64,000 nt of DNA from positions 1-64,000 of the forward strand of contig NZ_JADG01000019.1 of the NCBI RefSeq assembly GCF_000518265.1, in the 5' to 3' direction. Source of the stretch: Actinomadura oligospora ATCC 43269. Lineage in GTDB: Bacteria > Actinomycetota > Actinomycetes > Streptosporangiales > Streptosporangiaceae. Shown here in pieces: positions 16,623 to 25,293 of the stretch (position 1 is the first letter of the stretch; every line of letters begins with the position of its first letter). A program made the position numbers and the translations under genes. The notes beneath the pieces are model-generated. The model searched no databases. It was not told where the DNA came from and was given only the letters and a program-made list of their open reading frames with translations.

Positions 16623-17069
16623 CTACCGGGCGGGGACCTGGGGCAGGCTCAGGCGCGCGAGGGTGACGGGGGCGTTGGCCTCCCGCTCGTTCCAGGCGCG
16701 GTACCGCCACCCCTCCGGGGATGCGATGCCGTAGCCGTCGCGCAACGCGACGACGATCGCCTCGGTGAGGTGCCGGTACGCCGTGCCGGACGCCGGCCAG
16801 GGCAGTTCCTGCCACCAGTCGTCATGGGCGCGCCCCGGCTCCGCGCGGTGCCAGCCCGCCTCCTCGATGACCCGCTCTCCCTCGGGCGTCACCTTGTCGG
16901 CGGGCGTCATGTAACGGTTGTCGGCCACATAGGCGAGCAGCTTGTCGTCCTCCTGAACGAACTGCGCGTACCGCCCGTCCTCCGGCCTTTCCTCGATGAC
17001 CAGAAGAGTTCCCGCGGAAAGCAGGGATAGGTCTTCCGCGAGTTGTTCGGCGAATTCCTGCCAGTCCAT
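16623..17069 (-). CDS. TY-Chap-like (type III secretion chaperone fold) protein
   Basis: 148 residues. The opening WQEFAEQLAEDLSLLSAGTL, then YAQFVQEDDKLLAYVADN, GWHRAEPGR and a C-terminal helix with EAIVVALRDGYG, matches the pattern I know for actinobacterial TY-Chap domain proteins. These are distant relatives of secretion chaperones found beside polymorphic toxins. It begins 4 bases after the 156-residue neighbour, itself 9 bases after the toxin. Role as toxin chaperone or immunity protein is inference; the family name is from memory. Confidence 0.55.
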   Translation of the reverse strand: MDWQEFAEQLAEDLSLLSAGTLLVIEERPEDGRYAQFVQEDDKLLAYVADNRYMTPADKVTPEGERVIEEAGWHRAEPGRAHDDWWQELPWPASGTAYRHLTEAIVVALRDGYGIASPEGWRYRAWNEREANAPVTLARLSLPQVPAR

Positions 17070-17073
17070 GCGG

Positions 17074-17544
17074 CTACGCTTCCTCGGCCCAGTGTGCGAG
17101 ATAGTCGTTGGGTGCGACGAAAAGGTTGACGCGGACGCGCGTGCGCCAGACGGCGACCGTGGTCTCCGGCCCTTCCCAGCTCACCTGCGCGCGTTCACCG
17201 GGACGGCGGTGGGTCGGAGGGCCGAGCCGCTCGGTGCCGATGGTGACGACGCGGGCGAATTCGTCCTGGAGCCATGCGCGCTGCTCGGCGGATTCCTTGT
17301 CGATGAAGGCGGAGGTGCCGGCCGACACCATCACGGCCCGCCCGCCGTCGCCCAGATCGACCGACGCGCTGGCCGGGCCGAGCCCGTCGTCCAGCCACAC
17401 GCTGGTGTCGGTCGCCATGTAGACGCTCCAGCCCAGGCGGTCGGCGAGGTCGCCGACGGCGCCCGCGGTCCAGTCCCAGCTCAGGTCCCGGAAGGCGGTC
17501 GCCAGATCGGCGATCTGCTCGTCGGAGAGTCTGGCAGGTGTCAT
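17074..17544 (-). CDS. Candidate immunity protein (DUF6301-like)
   Basis: 156 residues. It opens LSDEQIADLATAFRDLSWDW with GDLADRLGWSVY, then alternating strands and a C-terminal half with TVAVWRTRVRVNLFVAPND. The pattern resembles what I remember of DUF6301, small cytosolic proteins next to actinobacterial toxins. It starts 9 bases after the toxin stop codon, the usual place for a cognate immunity gene, and is the best immunity candidate for the C-terminal toxin domain. Not proven by sequence alone. Confidence 0.55.
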   Translation of the reverse strand: MTPARLSDEQIADLATAFRDLSWDWTAGAVGDLADRLGWSVYMATDTSVWLDDGLGPASASVDLGDGGRAVMVSAGTSAFIDKESAEQRAWLQDEFARVVTIGTERLGPPTHRRPGERAQVSWEGPETTVAVWRTRVRVNLFVAPNDYLAHWAEEA

Positions 17545-17553
17545 GGTCTGATC

Positions 17554-20500
17554 CTATCCGCGTGGGTCCAGGCCGGAGACGCGACGGAAATCGAAGTCGA
17601 TGCCGTTGCGGCGGAGGTCGAATTCCGCCCAGCTCGCCTTGCCGTCCTTGTTGGAATGCGCGTAGAGATATTCGACCTTGAGCGTTCCGGCGGCGAGGTG
17701 CTCCTGGAGCTGAGCCTTCAACACCGGGTCCGCCTCGATCGCCGCGCGGAGGTCGGCGTCGAGCGACATCACGAAGTCGAGGTACTCGGGGCTGCCCTGG
17801 TTCGCCCTCTTGAAGTCCTCGATCCCCCGGTCCTTGAGGGACGCGCCGACGCCCTTGGCCTCCACCGCGGTGATCGTCGCGGAGTCCGGCCTGATATCGA
17901 CGCCGGTCAGGTCCAGGGTGCCGGGCGTTCCGGGGCCGTCGTGCGTCGGGGTGAGGATCCGGCGGCCGAGGTGGTGCTCCAGCAGGTCCTTTCCGACCGC
18001 CATGCCGAGCTTCTCGCTGACCTTGCGCATCTCGTGGCCGCGGTCGTTGAACGTCTTGCCCTGCTCGGTCAGCCGGCTCGTCTTCTCGAGCACCTCCGGC
18101 GTGGGGCCGCGGTCGGCGATGATCTCGTCGACCTTCGCCTTGATCTTGTCGGTGCTGTTGATGTCGTCGAGCTTCTTGATGCCGAACTCGTCCATCAGCG
18201 GGCGGAGTTCCTTGAGGATCAACTGCCGCGCGTCGTCGAGCTTCGCGCGTTCCTCGGCGAGCGTCTCCAGCTCCTGCCTGGCCTCCGGGCTCGGCTCGTA
18301 GGGCTTCTTCTCGCCCATCTCCTCGCGGAAGTCGACATGCCGGTTGGAGTTCGGCTCGGCGAGCCACCGGCCGTTCTCCCCCTTGATCCGGTAGGGCGGC
18401 TCTTCCAGGCGGAAGCTTCCCCGCGGGTCGTTCGGGTGGTGGAGCTTGCCGTCCTCGGTGCGGTAGAAGCCGTTCGGGTCGCCGTCATGGTGGAGCCTGC
18501 CGTCGTCGGTGCGGTAGGAGCCCTCCGGGTCGCCGTCCTTGTGGAGCCGTCCGTCCTCGCCCTGCTGCAGGTCGGGGTCGTTGCCGTTGTTGCCGTTGCC
18601 GTTGCCGTCGGGGTCGTCGTCGGCGCGGGCCCGGGCCTCGTCGGGGGGCGGCTCCTCGGACGGGTGGCGGACGGGGTCGGAGCCGGGGGCGTGGCCCTGG
18701 CCCGCGGGGTCGTGGCTGCCGTCCGGGTAGTGGGTGTTCCACCGGCCGTTCGGGGGCCAGTCGGGACGCAGGCGGCCCTCGGGGTCGTGGTGGCCGGACG
18801 AGGCGAACATGTTGCCGTTGTGGTCGGACCACGCGAGGCCCTCGGGGGCGGTCACGCGGACGCCGAGGTGGTGGGCGAGCTGGGACGCGAAGTCGCCCTC
18901 GCCGGTGCGGCAGGAGAGGAGGAAGATCTCCTTCCCGTTCCAGTTCGGGTCGTGGTAGATCAGCTCGGCCAGGTCCCTGGCGGAGATCCTGTGGCCGTTG
19001 ACCGTGATGCCGTCCGGGCCGCCGTGCGCGTCGATCACGTAGCGGTTCGGGTCGGCGGCGATCTGGCGGGCCAGCTCGCGCATCGCGTGGTCCTCGGGAC
19101 CGTAGAACGAGCGGCCCGACGGGGTCTCGTCGCTGCTGCGCCACACGTCGTGCAGGTGCTCGGGCAGGTTGCGCGGGACGTCGTCGGACGTGTCGTGCGG
19201 CTGCCCGTCGTGGTCCGGACGCGGCTCGCTCTCGTTCTCGTGCGGGCGGTTCGTCCCGTCGTGCTCCGAGTGGGGCGACGTCCGCCGGTCGTTGCCGCCG
19301 GGGCCGCCGGAGCCCGGACGGTCCCGGTCGGGGGCCGACGACGGCGTCCGCTCACGGTCCGAGGTCGGGGACCTGTCGGGCGTGCGGTCCGAGGTCGGGG
19401 ACCTGTCCGGGGTGCGGTCCGTGGCCGGGCGGCGGTCACCGCCGGGCGTCCGGTCGGACGCGGGGGTGCGCTCGGTGGTCGGCGTTCGGTCGGTGGGGGT
19501 GCGTCCGGAGGGGGTGTGGTCGGTCGTGGGGGACGGGTCGGCGGACGGGGTCCTGTTCGTGGACGGGGTCCGGTCGCCGGCCGGGGTGCGGTCCGTCGGG
19601 GACGGGGTGTGGTCCGCCAGGCTCGTGCCGCCGTCGCCCGGGGCGGGGGTGCGGTCGGACGTGGGGGTGCGGTCGGACGTGGGGGTGCGGTCGGACGTGG
19701 GCGTCCTGTCCGTGGACGGCGTGTGCTCCGTGGACGGGGTGCGGTCCGTCGGGGTCGGCGTCCTGTCCGTGGGGGACGCGGGCGTGCGGTCCGACGGGGG
19801 CCGCTCCGAGGACGTCGGGGTGTGCTCCGGGGGCGTCCGGTCGGAGGGCGTCGGAGTGCGGTCCGTGGCCGGGCCGGGGGTGCGGTCCGGCGTGGACGTG
19901 GGTTCCGTGGTCCGGTCGGTCGGACGCGTCGTCGGCGTGCGGTCCGGGGGCGGCGTGTGGTCGCCGGCCGGAGCGCGGTCAGGCGTGGCCGTCGGCTCGG
20001 TGGTGCGGTTGGTCGGGGTGCGGTCCGTGGACGGGCTGCTGCCGTCCGCCGGGGTGCGGTCGGCGGGCGGCGAGTGGTCCGTCGTCGCGGTGTCGCGGAT
20101 CGTGGGGGTGCGCTCGGGGGCCGCCGACGAGTGGTCGGGGACGGTCGGGGTGCGCTCGGGCGTCGCGGACGTCGGGGTGCGGTCCGTGGACGGAGTGTGG
20201 TCCGTCGTACCGGGCGTGGGCGAGCCGTCCGTCGTTCCGGACGTGGGGGTGTGGTCCGTCGTCCCGGCGGAGGGCGTCCGGTCCGTCGTCCCGGACGAGG
20301 ACGTCGGGTCGGGCGTCGCGGACGTGGGCGTGCGGTCCGGGGTCGGGGTGTTGTGGTCGGTCGAGGAGTCCGTGCGCGCCGTCGGGTGGGACGTGCTGGG
20401 CTCCGGCGGCGGGCCGTGCGGGACGACCCGGGCGTGGACGTCGAAGGTCGGCCTGCCGTTGTGGTCGTAGCCGGTGTGCGTGACGTCGGTGATCTCGTAG

Positions 20501-23500
20501 CTGGTGCCGCGCGGGAGGATGAGCTCCCGCTGGTCGTTGTAGTGGCTGTTCTGGCCCATCCAGACGCCGTGGGTGCCCTCGGGCAGCTCGAGGTGCAGCT
20601 GGATGCCGAAGGGGCTGTTGTCCACGACGGCGGGGCTGTTGCCCAGGGACGTGGACATGTAGGCCGGTTCGGTCTGCGTCGTCCCGATCAGTTCCCTGGG
20701 GTCGCGCGTGCCGAGCGGCGTGCCGTCGCCGGTCTGCATGAACGACATGTCGTGCAGGCCGCGCCGTGCCTCGATCGGCTCGGGGAGCGGGTTCGCGAGC
20801 GCCTGGTCGATCTCGTTGAGGCGCTGGTTGAACACCTCGTTCGTCGGATGCCCGCCGAACATCTCGTGGTAGAAGCCGTAGTACCCGGCGTCGTGGTGGA
20901 TCCCGTTGAGGGTCGCGCCCGGGTCCGGCGAACTGACGATGTAGTCGACGAGCTGCCGCTGGTAGTTGTCGAGGTGGCCCGGGTTGTTCGCCATGTCGAA
21001 GACCTGGCGGAGGTTCGGCGGGTACCCGCCGTTGGCGTGGGCCAGCGCGCTCTGGGCGTAGTGCTGGCTGGCCAGGTGGTTGAACATGGCGGCCGGGTCG
21101 CCGCCGCCCGGCCGCAGGAAGCCGTTCTGGACCGACTGGACCGTGTACTGGTAGAGCGCGTTGCGGTGCTCGGGCGACAGGTTCTCGTAGACGTCGCGCA
21201 GGTGGTTCTCGCCGTACCGTTCGCCGTCCTCGTCGGTGTCGAAGCGGCGGACGCCGTCCTCGTCGACGCGTCCGGGACGCGGGTCCGGCTCCGGCTGCGG
21301 CTCGGTGTGCGGCTGGGCGGACGGGTCGTGGCCGCCCGGGGCGTTCTCGGAGCCGCGCGGCTGCGGCTCGTGGGTCGTCCAGCCGGGCGAGGTGGGGGTG
21401 CCGTGCTCGTCGATCCGGACCGGGCCGTTCGGGGTGACGACGTTGCGGCCCAGCTCGTTCGCGACGTGCTGGCCGAAGTCGCCGGATCCGGCGTTGTCCG
21501 AGAGGAGCAGGACGTCCCGGCCGTTCCACCTCGGGTCGCTCCGGACGCTGTCGGCGACCTCCCGCGGCGTCAGCTGGTGGTCGCCGACGGACGGGCCGTG
21601 CTCGTTCCCGGGGGTGTCGACGACGTAGTGGTTCGGGAGCTCCGGGATCCGGTCGGCGTTCTCGTGCCCCGGACGTCCCTCGGAGTCGTGGAAGGACCGT
21701 CCGGACGGCGTCTCGTCGCTCTGCCGGACGTGCTCGCGGAGGTGCTCCGGCACGTTCTCGGGAACGGGACGCGGCTCGTTCTCCCCGCGCGGCGTCGCGT
21801 CACGCTCGTCCGGCGTCGCCGGGTCGCGGTCCGGGCGCGGGCCGCCCTCGTGCTCTTCGGGCGTGGACGGGTCGCGGTCGGCGCGCGGGCCGGACTCGTG
21901 CTCCTCAGGAGTGGACGGGTCGTTCTCGCGGCGCGGCCCGGCCTCGTGCTCCTGCGGCTCCCGCGAGGTGGGCTCGTGGTCCTGCGGGTCCCGCGTGCTC
22001 GGCTCGTGGTCCTGCGGGTCGCGGGAGGTCGGCTCGTGCTCTTGAGGGTCGCGCGAGGCGGGTTCGTGCTCCTGGGGGTCGCGGGACGTGGGCTCGTGGT
22101 CCTGCGGGTCCCGCGAGCTGGGGTCCTGCTCCTGCGGGTCGCGCGTGGACGGGTCGTGCTCCTGGGGCTCGCGCGTGGACGGTTCGTGCTCCTGGGGGTC
22201 CCGCGTGGACGGGTCCTGGTCCTGCGGCTCGCGGGACGTGGGGTCTTGGTCCTGCGGGTCGCGCGTGGTGGGTTCGTGCTCTTGCGGGTCGCGCGTGGAG
22301 GGGTCGTGGTCCTGGGGCTCGCGGTTCGTCGGCTCCTGGTCCGGGCCTGGGCCGGACTCGTGGTCCTGCGGGTCGCGGGAGGTCGGCTCGTGGTCCTGGG
22401 GCGCGGCCGGGTCCTGCTCGACACCGGGAGCGGACTCGTGCTCCTGCGGAGCGCGGTCCTGTGGCTCCTGCCCGCCGGGGCCCTGCTCCTGCGGACTCTG
22501 GTCCTGCGGGTTCTGGTTCTCGGGGAGGTGTTCGACCGGGGGCTGGTCGCCGTGGATGAGGCCCTGGTCGTCCATGCGCGGGCCGGACGTGGGCTGCTGG
22601 CCGTCCTCGGACGGCGGGGTCGTGCGTCCGTCCTCGCCCGGGGTGCGGTTCTCGGGCCGGACGGTCGGCTCGTTGCCGGAGCCGGTCGGACGCGTCGAAC
22701 CGTCGCCCGGCCCGCCGGACGCGCCCGACGGCCCGGACGCACGTCCAGACGAGGGCGAGGACGACGAGGACGAGCCGCCGCTCGATGTTCCGCCGTCGCC
22801 GCCCGGCATGAAGACCGGCATCGGCGTGACCGACGGGCCGTTCGCGTTCTGCGGGTCGGTGCCGTTGCCGGTGTGGTCGCCTTCGCCGTCGGCGCCGCGG
22901 TTGCGCGTGCCGTCCGCGGACGACGTCGACGGGGAGGCCAGGTTCGTGTTGCGCGGCCCGGAGCCGGACCCGCCGCTCCCCGGCGCACCCGTCGGGTTCG
23001 ACGACCCTGTGGGCGACGAGGACGGCCCGGACGAGGGCCCGGACGACGAAGGACCGGAGGAGGACGGGCCGGAGGAAACGGGCCCGGCGCCGGACGGCCC
23101 CGAGGAGACCGGCCCGCCCGAGGACGGCCCCGAAGAGACGGGCCCAGAGGAGACGGGTCCGGACGAGGACGGTCCGGTGCCCGAGGGCGCGCTGCCCGAA
23201 GGGCCGCTGTTCTGCGGCGACGTGGACGGTCCCGGGCCGCCGTCGTTCGGCATCCCGGACGGCGAGGGTCCGGAGGACGAGGGCGACGGCTGCGACGAGT
23301 GGTTCGACGACGGGCCCGAATCGCCCTCGGGGAAGGACGAGAGGCTGGTGTGCGGGTTGCTGCCGCCGCCGTTCAGCATCGAGTCGATGCGGTTCCCGCC
23401 GCCCGAGTTGTTTCCGCCGGACGAGGAATCCCCGCCGCCACCGTGCGACGGAGACGACGAGTAGTCGCCGCCACCACCGTTGTGGGACGGAGCGGAGGAC

Positions 23501-24756
23501 GGCTCGCTGCTCGGCCGCGAGGACGGCGAGGGCGAGTTGTCGCCGCCACCGTTGCCGTGGGACGGCGAAGGGTCGGACGAAGGCGAGTTCGACGGCGAGT
23601 TCGAGGGGGAGTTCGACGGCTCGGACGAGGGCGAGTGCGAAGGCGAGGACGACGGATCCGACGCCGACGATGTCGTCGGCCCGGTGGACGACGGCCCGTT
23701 GTCCGAGCCGGACGTGCCCGGCTCGTGCGTGCTGGGCGTGTTCGTGGTGACGGGGTCGGCGGTCGGGGTCGTCGACGGGTCGGTGGACGGCTCGGTGGAC
23801 GGTTCCGTCGACGGGTTGTTGTCGGCGCCGGGCGGGTTGAGGCCCTGGTTGAACTCGTTGAGGCCGCCCTTGGCGCCGCCGATCGCGCCGCCGAAGCCGC
23901 CCGAGGTGCCGCCCTTCGCGGCGGCCTCCAGGTCGATGTCGCGGCCGTGCGCGAGGTCGGTGGCCATGGAGCCGAGCGCGCCGCCGGCCGCGCCGCCGAT
24001 GCCCTCGCGGGCGGCGCCCTTGAGCATGCTGCCGACCGCGGTGTCGGCCGCGCCGGACAGGCCGGGGATCTTGCCGACGCCGTGCCCGACAGCGCCGCCG
24101 ACCGCTCCGCCGATGGCGCCGTCCAGCATGGAGGTGCCGACCTGCTTGAGGTCGATGCCGTCGCGGTGGCCCTGCGCGACCTGGATGCCCTGGATGAGCA
24201 GGTCCAGGCCGCCGCCCTGCAGCAGGCCCATGATCGCGCCCTTGGCGATCGAGGACAGCAGGTTCTGGCCGAGCCGCTCCAGCAGCTGGGTGGCCATGGT
24301 CCGGGCGGTGGCCCACGCGCCCGCCTCGACCGCCGGGATCGCCGCCGTGGACGCGCCGAACGTGGCGAACGCCGCCGCGATCAGCCAGGCGATCTGCGCC
24401 GCCGTGATGATCAGCAGCGCGATGAACATGTACTTGCCGTACTCGATCTCGGTGGCGCCCTGCTCGAGCACCTTCCCGAGCGCGTCGCACGCCTCCGCGA
24501 GCTTGGGCAGGATCTCCGGGTCGACGGTGGTCCACTTGTCCCAGTTCAGGCGGAACTTGTCGGCCGCGGCGCTGTCCAGGGCGCCGACCACGTCGGCGGC
24601 GGCCCGGTTCAGCTCGCCGATCAGGGAGGTCACGTCCGAGGACGCCGAGGCCCAGGCGTCGGCGGCGCGCCGCATGGCGGTCTCGTCGCCTTCGGGCCAG
24701 TCCGTGCCGATGAGCCAGGACAGCCACTTGACCTCGTCGGGGATCTCCATGCCCAC
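17554..24756 (-). CDS. Giant multidomain polymorphic toxin exported by type VII secretion
   Basis: 2400 residues. 1-105: WXG100/CpnT-like helical N-terminus. About 109-135: hydrophobic helix, then Gly/Ala-rich helical region to about 320. About 330-700: Ser/Pro low complexity. About 775-935: decapeptide repeats. About 1000-1120: caspase-like module lacking catalytic residues. About 1190-1450: ADP-ribosyltransferase with Arg1332-Gly, S1368-T-S1370 and Q1409-R-E1411. About 1470-1810: DRTPT repeats. About 1880-2000: second caspase-like module with His1911 (DAHGG) and Cys1949 (LLSCRTG). 2068-2118: three 17-residue repeats. About 2130-2400: C-terminal domain with D2282/D2287 and E2299-A-K2301, a PD-(D/E)xK nuclease-like pattern. 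The GTG at 24756 follows GAGGTGG. Immunity/chaperone candidates follow; a WXG-like and a YbaB gene precede it. Confidence 0.85.
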   Translation of the reverse strand: MGMEIPDEVKWLSWLIGTDWPEGDETAMRRAADAWASASSDVTSLIGELNRAAADVVGALDSAAADKFRLNWDKWTTVDPEILPKLAEACDALGKVLEQGATEIEYGKYMFIALLIITAAQIAWLIAAAFATFGASTAAIPAVEAGAWATARTMATQLLERLGQNLLSSIAKGAIMGLLQGGGLDLLIQGIQVAQGHRDGIDLKQVGTSMLDGAIGGAVGGAVGHGVGKIPGLSGAADTAVGSMLKGAAREGIGGAAGGALGSMATDLAHGRDIDLEAAAKGGTSGGFGGAIGGAKGGLNEFNQGLNPPGADNNPSTEPSTEPSTDPSTTPTADPVTTNTPSTHEPGTSGSDNGPSSTGPTTSSASDPSSSPSHSPSSEPSNSPSNSPSNSPSSDPSPSHGNGGGDNSPSPSSRPSSEPSSAPSHNGGGGDYSSSPSHGGGGDSSSGGNNSGGGNRIDSMLNGGGSNPHTSLSSFPEGDSGPSSNHSSQPSPSSSGPSPSGMPNDGGPGPSTSPQNSGPSGSAPSGTGPSSSGPVSSGPVSSGPSSGGPVSSGPSGAGPVSSGPSSSGPSSSGPSSGPSSSPTGSSNPTGAPGSGGSGSGPRNTNLASPSTSSADGTRNRGADGEGDHTGNGTDPQNANGPSVTPMPVFMPGGDGGTSSGGSSSSSSPSSGRASGPSGASGGPGDGSTRPTGSGNEPTVRPENRTPGEDGRTTPPSEDGQQPTSGPRMDDQGLIHGDQPPVEHLPENQNPQDQSPQEQGPGGQEPQDRAPQEHESAPGVEQDPAAPQDHEPTSRDPQDHESGPGPDQEPTNREPQDHDPSTRDPQEHEPTTRDPQDQDPTSREPQDQDPSTRDPQEHEPSTREPQEHDPSTRDPQEQDPSSRDPQDHEPTSRDPQEHEPASRDPQEHEPTSRDPQDHEPSTRDPQDHEPTSREPQEHEAGPRRENDPSTPEEHESGPRADRDPSTPEEHEGGPRPDRDPATPDERDATPRGENEPRPVPENVPEHLREHVRQSDETPSGRSFHDSEGRPGHENADRIPELPNHYVVDTPGNEHGPSVGDHQLTPREVADSVRSDPRWNGRDVLLLSDNAGSGDFGQHVANELGRNVVTPNGPVRIDEHGTPTSPGWTTHEPQPRGSENAPGGHDPSAQPHTEPQPEPDPRPGRVDEDGVRRFDTDEDGERYGENHLRDVYENLSPEHRNALYQYTVQSVQNGFLRPGGGDPAAMFNHLASQHYAQSALAHANGGYPPNLRQVFDMANNPGHLDNYQRQLVDYIVSSPDPGATLNGIHHDAGYYGFYHEMFGGHPTNEVFNQRLNEIDQALANPLPEPIEARRGLHDMSFMQTGDGTPLGTRDPRELIGTTQTEPAYMSTSLGNSPAVVDNSPFGIQLHLELPEGTHGVWMGQNSHYNDQRELILPRGTSYEITDVTHTGYDHNGRPTFDVHARVVPHGPPPEPSTSHPTARTDSSTDHNTPTPDRTPTSATPDPTSSSGTTDRTPSAGTTDHTPTSGTTDGSPTPGTTDHTPSTDRTPTSATPERTPTVPDHSSAAPERTPTIRDTATTDHSPPADRTPADGSSPSTDRTPTNRTTEPTATPDRAPAGDHTPPPDRTPTTRPTDRTTEPTSTPDRTPGPATDRTPTPSDRTPPEHTPTSSERPPSDRTPASPTDRTPTPTDRTPSTEHTPSTDRTPTSDRTPTSDRTPTSDRTPAPGDGGTSLADHTPSPTDRTPAGDRTPSTNRTPSADPSPTTDHTPSGRTPTDRTPTTERTPASDRTPGGDRRPATDRTPDRSPTSDRTPDRSPTSDRERTPSSAPDRDRPGSGGPGGNDRRTSPHSEHDGTNRPHENESEPRPDHDGQPHDTSDDVPRNLPEHLHDVWRSSDETPSGRSFYGPEDHAMRELARQIAADPNRYVIDAHGGPDGITVNGHRISARDLAELIYHDPNWNGKEIFLLSCRTGEGDFASQLAHHLGVRVTAPEGLAWSDHNGNMFASSGHHDPEGRLRPDWPPNGRWNTHYPDGSHDPAGQGHAPGSDPVRHPSEEPPPDEARARADDDPDGNGNGNNGNDPDLQQGEDGRLHKDGDPEGSYRTDDGRLHHDGDPNGFYRTEDGKLHHPNDPRGSFRLEEPPYRIKGENGRWLAEPNSNRHVDFREEMGEKKPYEPSPEARQELETLAEERAKLDDARQLILKELRPLMDEFGIKKLDDINSTDKIKAKVDEIIADRGPTPEVLEKTSRLTEQGKTFNDRGHEMRKVSEKLGMAVGKDLLEHHLGRRILTPTHDGPGTPGTLDLTGVDIRPDSATITAVEAKGVGASLKDRGIEDFKRANQGSPEYLDFVMSLDADLRAAIEADPVLKAQLQEHLAAGTLKVEYLYAHSNKDGKASWAEFDLRRNGIDFDFRRVSGLDPRG
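18403..18555 (-). repeat. Three in-frame 51-bp repeats (17-residue DG-LH-DP-G units)
   Basis: Residues 2068-2118 of the giant toxin are three consecutive 17-residue units of the form DG(R/K)LH-x3-DP-x-G-x2-R-x-(D/E), directly before the C-terminal toxin domain. Such short repeats often form a pre-toxin spacer in polymorphic toxins. Confidence 0.85.
19330..20340 (-). repeat. DRTPT-type low-complexity repeats
   Basis: About 1 kb coding for dozens of TDRTPT/SDRTPT/TTDHTP units (toxin residues about 1472-1809). It links the ADP-ribosyltransferase to the second caspase-like domain. Nucleotide units vary in sequence, so this is conserved at the protein level rather than a recent DNA amplification, apart from some near-identical 18-base units around 19660-19690. 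Confidence 0.8.
21950..22440 (-). repeat. 30-bp in-frame repeats encoding decapeptides
   Basis: About sixteen tandem units of the type EPTSRDPQDH/EPSTRDPQEH (toxin residues about 773-936). The Arg-Asp-Pro-Gln core is nearly invariant, while the third and ninth positions vary. It forms a charged, proline-spaced linker before the first caspase-like module. Confidence 0.85.
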
Positions 24757-24987
24757 GGGAAGGCCACCTCAAGGGGAGTTCGGGGGAGCGGGGGGGACGA
24801 ACTGGCCCATGATCGGCGGGCCGGGGTGGCCCTTTATAGGACCCTTGTCCAGCGGGGTGCAAACCGGCCGCGAACCGTTGCGACCGGCGCGAACCGGCAC
24901 GACGACCGGTCGCGGATCGGCCGTGCCCCGGGGAGGCGGACCGGCGCGAACCCTGCACGCCCCGTCCGCGTGGACGGGACGGCGAGG
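24757..24987. promoter_or_regulatory. Upstream region of the toxin with GCGAACC direct repeats
   Basis: A 231-base gap between the WXG-like gene and the toxin (both minus strand). It contains GCAAACC (24859) and GCGAACC at 24870, 24889 and 24946, several followed by GG/GTTGC, amid GACCGG elements. No reading frame looks coding. The repeats may be operator half-sites; a separate toxin promoter is plausible. I cannot define the -35/-10. Confidence 0.35.
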
Positions 24988-25293
24988 TCAGCGGATCTTC
25001 GAGTGGTGCTCGGCCTTGTCGTAGTTGTCGGCCATCTCGTCGACGCCGTCCTTGATGTTGCGCAGGCCCTTGCCGGTGTCGCCGAAGGACTTGAGCATGT
25101 TCTTCGCGCCCGGCTCGTAGTTCTTGCCGAACTCCTCGCCGGTCTTGTCGTTGCCCCAGCACTTGCCCTCGGCCTGGAGCTTGCCGTTGAGCCGGTCGAA
25201 GATGTCCTTCAGGTGGTCCGCGCCCGTGTCGAAGCCGCCGCCCGCCTTGCGCAGGGCCTTGGTGTCGACTTCCAGGTATCCGCCGTCGCTCAT
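24988..25293 (-). CDS. WXG100-like small secreted protein upstream of the toxin
   Basis: 101 residues, two-helix pattern. The turn region reads KCWGNDKTGEEFGKNY (about 43-58), a common variant in actinobacterial WXG-like proteins in which the motif is WGND. The C-terminal helix ends DEMADNYDKAEHHSKIR, with Tyr but no clear YxxxE. It overlaps the YbaB stop by ATGA. Probably a partner or co-substrate of the giant toxin, whose own N-terminus is WXG-like. Confidence 0.7.
   Translation of the reverse strand: MSDGGYLEVDTKALRKAGGGFDTGADHLKDIFDRLNGKLQAEGKCWGNDKTGEEFGKNYEPGAKNMLKSFGDTGKGLRNIKDGVDEMADNYDKAEHHSKIR

Noticed and set aside
21950..22440. 30-bp repeats resembling a CRISPR array
   Set aside because: Repeats are contiguous, in frame, with no spacers and no cas genes; they encode decapeptides.
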